From Silvimonas sp. (GTDB taxonomy: Bacteria; Pseudomonadota; Gammaproteobacteria; Burkholderiales; Chitinibacteraceae), in contig JASLES010000143.1 in assembly GCA_030151005.1 (NCBI GenBank), positions 1-5,417 of the forward strand: a stretch of 5,417 bases of DNA, given 5' to 3'. Below the pieces are notes generated by a model. That model made no database searches and was not told the origin of the DNA. It was given only the letters and a program-made list of their open reading frames with translations. Positions 1 to 5,064 of the stretch are shown here, one piece after another; within the stretch, counting starts at the first letter, position 1, and every line of letters begins with the position of its first letter. Both the position numbers and the translations under genes were made by a program.

Positions 1-10
1 TTGTCTTGCT

Positions 11-18
11 AAGGGGAG
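11..18 (+). promoter_or_regulatory. Ribosome binding site of the first small gene
   Basis: AAGGGGAG lies seven bases before the ATG at 26, an ideal distance. There are three closely spaced ATGs (21, 26, 30). The one at 21 meets a stop after two codons and the one at 30 lies in another frame at a poorer distance. The site therefore selects the ATG at 26. Confidence 0.7.
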
Positions 19-25
19 TAATGCC

Positions 26-208
26 ATGAATGCAGAAGAAGTCCTTGCCAAAGAAGCAGGAGAGGGCGCGCAGGACAAGCCGCAACCCAAACGTCGCGGT
101 CCCAGTGAAGAAGCCATTGCCAGCGCCAACCGGGCCAAGACGCTGCGGCGGCGGCAGCTGGAAGATCTGTTGGAAACCCGTCGCTCTTCAGAGGGTACGG
201 ATTTCTGA
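26..208 (+). CDS. Small charged protein of unknown function (60 aa)
   Basis: I do not recognise this protein with certainty. It has 60 residues, no signal peptide and no membrane segment. Residues 1-30 are rich in Glu, Lys, Gln and Pro. Residues 28-53 look like a continuous amphipathic helix ending in a basic and acidic stretch (RRRQLEDLLETRR), followed by a short tail ending in Phe. Small proteins ending in a basic helix of this kind are common in proteobacteria, but I cannot name the family. The gene is supported by its strong ribosome binding site, by G/C-rich third codon positions and by a hairpin terminator 36 bases after the stop. An overlapping ORF from 30 to 233 in another frame has a less plausible composition. 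The upstream promoter is outside the window, so the gene could be the last of an operon. Confidence 0.7.
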   Translation: MNAEEVLAKEAGEGAQDKPQPKRRGPSEEAIASANRAKTLRRRQLEDLLETRRSSEGTDF

Positions 209-243
209 TCCGCACCGGTTTGCACTGATCTGACCTCACCCGC

Positions 244-269
244 AAAACCCCGCTCCGGCGGGGTTTTTT
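244..269 (+). terminator. Rho-independent terminator, probably bidirectional
   Basis: CCCCGC (248-253), loop TCCG (254-257) and GCGGGG (258-263) form a perfect six-base-pair GC stem followed by six Ts (264-269). Four As (244-247) precede it, so the stem can be extended by A-T pairs. Read on the minus strand the same hairpin is followed by TTTT. It closes the small gene ending at 208 and sits 11 bases past the stop of the minus-strand HD-GYP gene, so it probably serves both converging transcripts. Confidence 0.9.
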
Positions 270-279
270 CATGGTGGCT

Positions 280-1323
280 TCACGTTGCGCGTAGCGGCCA
301 GAATGGCACTAGCGACGGAAAATGGCGTAACCCCGGTTGCGAGGCGATGCTCTCTGCAATCTGCCGTCCTGGCGCGGTGGTATCCAGTAATTGCTGTGGA
401 TTGCCTGGCAGCGCCACGCGGGGCTTGTCAGCAGATTCTGATTGCTTGACCACGAGCGCGGTCTGGCCGTTTTCCAGTATGACAAAGCTACCGCTGGGAT
501 AAACACCAAACAGTTTGACCAGTTGCGTTGTCAGGTTGGCATCCAGTTGCTCGCGGGATTTGGCGTACACCTGTGCCAGCGCCTGGCGTGCCGGCAGACG
601 GCTGCGATAGCCCCGTGGCATCAGCTTGGCGATGACGATGTCGAGCACATGCAAGGTGTGCGCCAGCGGGTCGATTTCGCTGCCGCGCAAATGAAACGGG
701 TAGCCCCGGCCATCCAGCCGTTCGTGATGCGTTAACACCAGCGTATGCAGCCGTCGGTGATCAAACCCGCCCGCCCGCAACAGGCAAGAGCTGATCAGCG
801 GGTGCGCGTTGAGCACCTGGCGCTGGCTGGTGGACAGCGGGGCGTCCTGCACGGCCAGTTCGTTGTGCAAGGCCACGGCTCCGATATTCATGGTCAGAGC
901 GGCCAGCATCAACATGTCCCGGTCCGCGTCAGCCAGACCTTGCATTTGTCCTAGCCGGCAGGCCAGCAGGGCGCAGTTGATGGCATGGTGGGCGGCGTAG
1001 TCCTGCCAGGGGCACAGCAGAATGGCGGCGATGCAGCCATCCGGGCTATGGCTGGCGACCAGATTGATACGTTCCACCAAGGGCGAGAGTTGCTCCGGCG
1101 TCAGATGTCCTGGTGCCTGGCGCATTAACGGGACCAGATGTTGCGCCAGGGCGATGATTTCCAGCAGCGTATGCGGGGCCATCGCGGGCAAAGTACCGCT
1201 GGCATCGGCCCGGGCGCTGGCGGTCAGGGTATCCAGAAAGCGCGGTTCCAGCCGGAAATCCAGTTCGCCGTGCTGAATGACGCGGTTGCGGATGAAAATA
1301 TGATCGGGCAGATAAAGTTTCAC
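280..1323 (-). CDS. HD-GYP-type protein with degenerate HD dyad
   Basis: This 347-residue soluble protein carries an HD-GYP domain at about residues 105-275. HD-GYP proteins normally hydrolyse cyclic di-GMP using a two- or three-iron centre. The GYP half is intact: HHERLDGRGYP at 199-209 and a downstream Asp at 228. An upstream His pair (112-113) and His174 are also present. The HD dyad expected in the HDIGK-like motif is replaced by Met145-Asn146 (TMNIGA), so two metal ligands are missing and canonical phosphodiesterase activity is doubtful. Residues 1-100 are mostly helical with no recognised receiver domain. Residues 272-295 (YPSGSFVILENG) form the small beta extension often seen after HD-GYP domains. 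The start is GTG at 1323: no ATG or better start lies between it and the in-frame stop upstream, and the ribosome binding site is weak. It is divergent from the GGDEF gene, has a good promoter at 1395-1423, and ends at a shared terminator. Confidence 0.88.
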   Translation of the reverse strand: MKLYLPDHIFIRNRVIQHGELDFRLEPRFLDTLTASARADASGTLPAMAPHTLLEIIALAQHLVPLMRQAPGHLTPEQLSPLVERINLVASHSPDGCIAAILLCPWQDYAAHHAINCALLACRLGQMQGLADADRDMLMLAALTMNIGAVALHNELAVQDAPLSTSQRQVLNAHPLISSCLLRAGGFDHRRLHTLVLTHHERLDGRGYPFHLRGSEIDPLAHTLHVLDIVIAKLMPRGYRSRLPARQALAQVYAKSREQLDANLTTQLVKLFGVYPSGSFVILENGQTALVVKQSESADKPRVALPGNPQQLLDTTAPGRQIAESIASQPGLRHFPSLVPFWPLRAT

Positions 1324-1394
1324 GGTTGAGTCCGGGGCAATTTTGCGGTCGGAGTCTTCTGGGAAATGGGCGAGGTAACGCCCCTTTCTTTATC

Positions 1395-1423
1395 GATATA
1401 TGCAATTGCGCGCAGGATGCCAA
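1395..1423 (-). promoter_or_regulatory. Sigma-70-type promoter of the HD-GYP gene
   Basis: On the minus strand TTGGCA (1423-1418) is separated by exactly 17 bases from TATATC (1400-1395). The first matches TTGACA at five of six positions and the second matches TATAAT at four of six. It would start transcription near 1388, leaving a leader of about 65 bases before the GTG at 1323. Two eight-base palindromes, TATCGATA (1391-1398) and GCAATTGC (1402-1409), overlap the -10 and spacer and could be regulator contacts. No equally good promoter was found on the plus strand for the GGDEF gene. Confidence 0.55.
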
Positions 1424-1568
1424 TGGGATCTGACCTGATCTGCTTGTGTTTACAGGTGGTCAAGGGCGTATTTGCCCCACGCAGCCCTTAACCAGGACGG
1501 TTTGTGCTGCAACGCGGGCAATGTGCACTATGCTGGGCGCAAGTTGAGCCCATGCGAGCACCCAGTCC

Positions 1569-2534
1569 ATGCTTGTTCCTGCTACGCCGCCGGATGAAAA
1601 GATCCGGCTTGCCGCGTTGCGCGCATTGCGCGTTCTGGACACCGCACCGGAAGAGCGGTTTGATCGGCTGACGCGGCTGGCCAGGCGGATTTTCCGCGTG
1701 CCGGTGTCGATGGTGACGCTGGTCGATAGCGAGCGGCTGTGGATCAAGTCTTGCATGGGTGGCGCGGTCGGTGAATCGCCCCGGGATACCTCGTTCTGTG
1801 GCCATGCCATTCTGGATGACGCCATTTTTCTCATCTCTGACACGCATGATGACCCGCGCTTTGCCGACAACCCGCTGGTCACCGGTCCGCCCTTCATCCG
1901 CTTTTATGCGGGCTACCCGCTCAAGGTTGAAAACGGCGTGCGGGTGGGGTCGTTGTGTTTGATGGACCAACACCCCCGTCTGCTGGATGACGAAGAACGC
2001 GCGCTCTTGCGTGATCTGGGTCGGATTGCCGAGCAAGAACTCATCGCCCAGCAGCTGGCTACGCTGGACGAACTGACTCATCTTGTGAACCGGCGCGGGT
2101 TTGATGCGCTGGCGGCCTACACCTTGGGGGTGTGCCGGCGCATGGGCAAGCCGGCTACTTTGCTGTTTTTTGACCTGAACGACTTCAAGGCGATTAATGA
2201 CCAGTTTGGTCATGCCGAGGGCGACCGGGCGCTGATCGAATTTGCCGGGTTTCTGCGTCATGGCTTGCGGGAAAGCGACGCGGTAGGTCGCCTTGGGGGT
2301 GATGAGTTTCTGGTCTTGCTCAGCGATGTGGATGCGGTGCGTGCCAAAGAGATTATTGCGCGCCTGCAACATCAGCTGGAGGAACTCAATCTGCGCCTCA
2401 AGCGCGGGTATGATTTGCATTTCAGTGTCGGCGTCACCGTGTTTGATGCCACCCGGCATCAGGCGTTTTCGACCCTGATGGCAGAGGCTGACGCTGCCAT
2501 GTATGCCCACAAGCAAGCCCTGCGCAAACGCTGA
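1569..2534 (+). CDS. GAF-GGDEF diguanylate cyclase (soluble)
   Basis: This 321-residue cytoplasmic protein should make cyclic di-GMP from two GTP. Residues 12-155 form a GAF sensor domain of the type often found before GGDEF or kinase modules, with conserved SPRDTSFCGHAIL (70-82), DPRFADNPLV (95-104) and IRFYAGYPL (110-118). A short helix joins it to a GGDEF domain at about 165-321. That domain has DELTHLVNRRGF (167-178, His in place of the usual Gly), the metal-binding stretch FFDLNDFKAIND (200-211, Asp202), GHAEGD (214-219), an intact GGDEF active site (243-247), SVGVT (286-290) and MYAHK near the end. RESD (234-237) lies five residues before GGDEF, the standard inhibitory I-site, so product feedback is expected. 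ATG 1569 is the first start after the in-frame TGA at 1545; no clear ribosome binding site precedes it. No membrane segment or signal peptide. The GAF ligand is unknown. Confidence 0.93.
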   Translation: MLVPATPPDEKIRLAALRALRVLDTAPEERFDRLTRLARRIFRVPVSMVTLVDSERLWIKSCMGGAVGESPRDTSFCGHAILDDAIFLISDTHDDPRFADNPLVTGPPFIRFYAGYPLKVENGVRVGSLCLMDQHPRLLDDEERALLRDLGRIAEQELIAQQLATLDELTHLVNRRGFDALAAYTLGVCRRMGKPATLLFFDLNDFKAINDQFGHAEGDRALIEFAGFLRHGLRESDAVGRLGGDEFLVLLSDVDAVRAKEIIARLQHQLEELNLRLKRGYDLHFSVGVTVFDATRHQAFSTLMAEADAAMYAHKQALRKR

Positions 2535-2555
2535 CTGGCAGCGTGACCGAGCGTA

Positions 2556-2561
2556 GAGAGG
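2556..2561 (+). promoter_or_regulatory. Ribosome binding site selecting ATG 2567
   Basis: GAGAGG lies five bases before the ATG at 2567. An in-frame GTG at 2543 would add eight residues (MTERREDL) that lie over this site and are not part of the family's usual N-terminus, so ATG 2567 is preferred. Confidence 0.65.
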
Positions 2562-2566
2562 ATCTC

Positions 2567-3133
2567 ATGTGCCGATTGATCGCGTTTATCCAGCTCACCG
2601 TGAACGGTTATTTTGCCGCGAGCGATGGTGACATCGGCTGGGCGCACCACGATGCCCAGGATGCGGAGTGGAACGCCTTCGTAGCGGATAACGTGTCTGG
2701 TGATGCGCTCTTGCTGTTCGGCCGTGTGACGTATGACATGATGGCGAGCTACTGGCCCACGCCCATGGCCGCCAGCAATGATCCGCTGGTGGCACGGCAT
2801 ATGAACAGCCTGCCCAAAGTGGTGTTCTCACGCTCGCTGGACGCAGTGTCCTGGCAGAACACGCAACTGATCAAGTCCGACCTCTTGAACTGGGTGCGTG
2901 AGCAAAAGCAGCAGCCTGGCAAGGATATGTGCATTCTGGGGAGCGGCAGCCTGATATCCCAACTGGCCCAGGCCGGATTGATTGATGAATTCCAGGTCTC
3001 GGTCAACCCGGTGGTGCTGGGTGGTGGCCGCACCATCTTTGAGGGGCTGACCCACCCGGTGCCCCTCAAACTTACCCGATCACGCAACTTTGCCAATGGC
3101 AACGTGTTGCTGTGTTACCAGCCCGCACACTGA
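2567..3133 (+). CDS. RibD C-terminal / dihydrofolate-reductase-like protein
   Basis: The 188-residue product matches the soluble family that shares the dihydrofolate reductase fold with the C-terminal reductase domain of RibD (Pfam RibD_C). These are presumed NADPH-dependent oxidoreductases; most are functionally unassigned, and this is not the folate enzyme FolA. Visible hallmarks are the N-terminal strand with VNGYFA (12-17, usually LDGYIA), FGRVTYDMM (51-59), KVVFSRSL (84-91), the cofactor-side GSGSLISQL (125-133), and NPVVLGGGRTIFEGL (147-161). Length is normal for a single-domain member. It starts 32 bases after the GGDEF stop with its own ribosome binding site and no terminator between, so cotranscription is possible, but no functional link to cyclic di-GMP is evident. 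It converges on the chemoreceptor gene, with only 27 bases between the stops and no obvious terminator hairpin there. Confidence 0.9.
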   Translation: MCRLIAFIQLTVNGYFAASDGDIGWAHHDAQDAEWNAFVADNVSGDALLLFGRVTYDMMASYWPTPMAASNDPLVARHMNSLPKVVFSRSLDAVSWQNTQLIKSDLLNWVREQKQQPGKDMCILGSGSLISQLAQAGLIDEFQVSVNPVVLGGGRTIFEGLTHPVPLKLTRSRNFANGNVLLCYQPAH

Positions 3134-3160
3134 CGCCCGCTTTGCCGCTGTTGTGGCGCC

Positions 3161-4696
3161 TTACCGTTGGGTGCCAATGCGGAAAAACCGCGTATGCGTG
3201 TTCATGTCCTCCGCTTGCTGCTTGAGGCGTTGAATCAGGCTGGCCACTTCAGTCAGGGTTTGATGCGCGGCATCTGCTTGAGACGCCACTCGCTCCAGTC
3301 GCTGCGCCACCACGGTGGCGGACTGGGACTGCACTTGCAGCGCGGTGGCCATCTCCCTCACCGTGGCTTCCGTCGACGTAGTGTTTTGCGCCATTTCTGC
3401 GATGGTATTGCGGGCGGTGCCGGATTTCTCCAGCCCGTTACGCACTTTGTCCAGGGCGCTGACCACGGCATCGTGCGTACCATCCATGCTTTGGGCGATG
3501 GCATTCATGGAGTCGCGGATCGATACCGTCGCCTCGGTGGTCTTGAAGGCCAGTTTGCGTACCTCATCGGCCACCACTGCAAAGCCGCGGCCGTGTTCAC
3601 CGGCACGGGCAGCCTCAATGGCCGCATTGAGGGCCAGCAGATTGGTCTGTTCAGTGATCTCTTTGATCAGATCAACAATCGCCATGGCTTCATCGGTACT
3701 TTTCTTGAGCACACCAATTTGCGTGGCCACGCCGTTGATGGTGCCACTAATGGCATTCAGGTCTTCATTCACCCCCACACTGGCTGCCTCGCCGGCGGCG
3801 GCCATTTCTACCGCAGCCAGGATGGCGCTGCTGGCCTCATCGGCATCTCGCGTGACTTGCGCAATGCCCTGGTTGATCTGTTGCAGGGCTTCGGCCATGG
3901 CGGCGGTTTCATCCACCTGGCTTTGCACGCCGTCCTCAAGCCGGGCGCTGTCACTGGCAAGCGCGCTCGCAACCTCAACCACCGCACCGGCGGTGCCCTG
4001 GACCGCATGCAAAGCCTGGGTCATGCGCGCCTGCATGATCTGGCCAGAGCGCAGCATGGGGCTGATTTCCAGCAGGTCCGGCGGAAACGCCAGCGTCAGA
4101 TCACCCTGAGCAGCACTGGCAGCAAAGCGCCCCATAAAGGCACTGGCCTTGAGTGCACCTTCAATACGCACCGCCAGCCAGGCCAACATGCCTGCCTCGG
4201 CCACCACATAGGCCGCATGAATCACCACACGGGTAAACGAAGGGCCTTCCTGGAACAGCACCAGCTTCATCCCCAGTACCGCACTGAAGTTAAGCGCCAG
4301 GTGATGCACGGCAATGACCACGGCCGCCAGCACGATGGGCCGCCAGTCAAAATACGCCAGCAGCAGCCCCAGCACGACAAACACCCCGAAATGCGCCTCA
4401 ATGGCGCCGCCGGAGGTCGCAATAGAGACGGTCGATTGCAACATCAGCGCAATCGCCACTACGCAGCGACAGGTAAGCGAACCCCGCTGGCGGGCAGCGA
4501 TCAGAAACGGAATGGCCACGGCCGGCAACCCGACCAGCCAGACTGCCAGCATGCGGCCCGTGATGAAAGACTGGATGAGTGTCACCACCCAGTACGCGCT
4601 GTTGACCAGCAGCAAAATGCGGTCAGACGTCGCCCGTACGGTGGTTAACAGGTCAGCAATGACGGGGACATCGTCAAGATCAGCGCGCGCGTTCAT
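3161..4696 (-). CDS. Methyl-accepting chemotaxis protein, six-TM sensor
   Basis: This 511-residue chemoreceptor should control CheA kinase through CheW. About six hydrophobic helices are visible, near residues 27-45, 49-67, 77-93, 102-117, 120-140 and 157-177, with only short loops. There is no periplasmic ligand-binding domain, so sensing probably occurs in the membrane or indirectly. The sensor block contains HFGVFVVL (102-109), DWRP (117-120) and HHLALN (131-136), giving several His residues in or near the membrane. A short HAMP-like linker (about 180-230) leads to the long signalling coiled coil. Its tip is canonical: IKEITEQTNLLALNAAIEAA (344-363), then GEHGRGFAVVADEVRKLA (366-383). The C-terminus (RIGTQR) lacks a CheR/CheB-tethering pentapeptide. 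ATG 4696 is chosen over an in-frame GTG at 4711 because AGGAG (4703-4707) sits six bases before it. It overlaps the preceding small gene by four bases. Confidence 0.95.
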   Translation of the reverse strand: MNARADLDDVPVIADLLTTVRATSDRILLLVNSAYWVVTLIQSFITGRMLAVWLVGLPAVAIPFLIAARQRGSLTCRCVVAIALMLQSTVSIATSGGAIEAHFGVFVVLGLLLAYFDWRPIVLAAVVIAVHHLALNFSAVLGMKLVLFQEGPSFTRVVIHAAYVVAEAGMLAWLAVRIEGALKASAFMGRFAASAAQGDLTLAFPPDLLEISPMLRSGQIMQARMTQALHAVQGTAGAVVEVASALASDSARLEDGVQSQVDETAAMAEALQQINQGIAQVTRDADEASSAILAAVEMAAAGEAASVGVNEDLNAISGTINGVATQIGVLKKSTDEAMAIVDLIKEITEQTNLLALNAAIEAARAGEHGRGFAVVADEVRKLAFKTTEATVSIRDSMNAIAQSMDGTHDAVVSALDKVRNGLEKSGTARNTIAEMAQNTTSTEATVREMATALQVQSQSATVVAQRLERVASQADAAHQTLTEVASLIQRLKQQAEDMNTHTRFFRIGTQR

Positions 4697-4827
4697 TTGA
4701 TGCTCCTGCACCAGCCACCAGGGATCATGTTTTTGACTTCGTCCTTGACCAGCACGGCCACAGAAATGCCGACCCAGGCTGCAATGCCAAGCCAGAGCAG
4801 CGTCTGGCGCTTGCGATGTTTATCCAT
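4693..4827 (-). CDS. Small single-span membrane protein coupled to the chemoreceptor (44 aa)
   Basis: Reading the minus strand from ATG 4827 gives a 44-residue protein. It begins with a basic head (MDKHRKRQ), followed by one hydrophobic helix at about residues 10-27 (LLWLGIAAWVGISVAVLV) and a short polar tail with one Cys (C40). The positive-inside rule predicts a cytoplasmic N-terminus and a short extracytoplasmic tail. GGGGAG lies eight bases before the start. The stop TGA (4695-4693) shares the sequence ATGA with the chemoreceptor ATG, and the receptor's AGGAG site is inside this gene, a standard arrangement for translational coupling. I do not recognise a family. The excellent ribosome binding site, good membrane topology and coupled stop make it likely to be real. 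A pure leader ORF that only governs translation of the receptor is the main alternative. Any function, such as an accessory subunit of the receptor, is inference. Confidence 0.72.
   Translation of the reverse strand: MDKHRKRQTLLWLGIAAWVGISVAVLVKDEVKNMIPGGWCRSIK
4703..4707 (-). promoter_or_regulatory. Ribosome binding site of the chemoreceptor
   Basis: AGGAG on the minus strand, six bases before ATG 4696, lies inside the end of the 44-residue ORF. It decides the receptor start against the in-frame GTG at 4711, and it would be kept open by ribosomes translating the small ORF. Confidence 0.75.
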
Positions 4828-4835
4828 GTTTTGTT

Positions 4836-4841
4836 CTCCCC
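4836..4841 (-). promoter_or_regulatory. Ribosome binding site of the 44-residue membrane protein
   Basis: GGGGAG on the minus strand, eight bases before ATG 4827, is stronger than the site of any other gene in the window except the first. It is the best single argument that the small ORF is translated. Confidence 0.7.
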
Positions 4842-4880
4842 AGATACGTCGGACTCATGCAGAGACCTACGTTGTATTTA

Positions 4881-4897
4881 CGGTTGTAGATCAACCG
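4881..4897. promoter_or_regulatory. Inverted repeat upstream of the small ORF/chemoreceptor operon
   Basis: CGGTTG (4881-4886) and CAACCG (4892-4897) are perfect inverted six-mers around TAGAT. The repeat lies 53 bases before the ATG at 4827. It is just upstream of TACAAC on the minus strand (4876-4871), which resembles a -10 box at four of six positions but has no good -35. An operator or activator site placed in the promoter is plausible. It has no T-tract, so it is not a terminator. Confidence 0.3.
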
Positions 4898-4940
4898 CAG
4901 GTCGGTGGACATTGCCGGATTCAGCAGGTGGCTTGGCGGC

Positions 4941-4967
4941 AGTTGCACTGTCGGTTTGATTGCAACT
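4941..4967. repeat. Inverted repeat AGTTGCA-N13-TGCAACT
   Basis: AGTTGCA (4941-4947) and TGCAACT (4961-4967) are perfect seven-base arms separated by 13 bases, in the region between the divergent chemoreceptor operon and the YidD-like gene. The centre-to-centre distance of the arms is 20 bases, about two helical turns, which would suit a dimeric regulator. Chance is not excluded, since a single such pair in a 220-base region is only mildly unusual. Confidence 0.3.
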
Positions 4968-5064
4968 CGCCAGCAACGGTTTGAGCAGGGTTGATCGCTT
5001 CGCCGTGTGTACGCCACGGATTTGCGCATACAGTGTGGGCTCTCTGGCCGCCATCGTTTCGAAC

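Noticed and set aside
227..1436. GATCTGACCT occurring at 227-236 and 1427-1436, on both sides of the HD-GYP gene
   Set aside because: A ten-base match is expected several times by chance in a window of this length, and the flanks do not match, so it is not evidence of a mobile element or attachment site.
1502..1534. TTGTGC ... TATGCT as a promoter for the GGDEF gene
   Set aside because: The spacing is 21 bases, too long for a standard sigma-70 promoter, and no better -35 lies at 16-18 bases from TATGCT.
1488..2516. Long minus-strand ORF (342 codons) opposite the GGDEF gene
   Set aside because: It is wholly antisense to a gene with clear GAF and GGDEF motifs, has no recognisable domain, and its composition (rich in Gln, His, Arg) is typical of a shadow of GC-rich coding DNA.
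3134..3160. Terminator between the converging RibD-C-like and chemoreceptor genes
   Set aside because: The 27 bases contain a GGCGCC palindrome but no extended stem and no T-tract on either strand.
3167..4648. Long plus-strand ORF (493 codons) opposite the chemoreceptor
   Set aside because: It mirrors the chemoreceptor reading frame, is full of His, Gly and Arg without domain structure, and lacks a ribosome binding site. The minus-strand product has unmistakable chemoreceptor motifs.
4852..4878. TAAA-N15-type spacing on the minus strand suggesting a flagellar sigma-28 promoter before the chemoreceptor operon
   Set aside because: TAAATACA followed 11 bases later by TGCATGAG matches the -35 half only; the -10 half is far from GCCGATAA.
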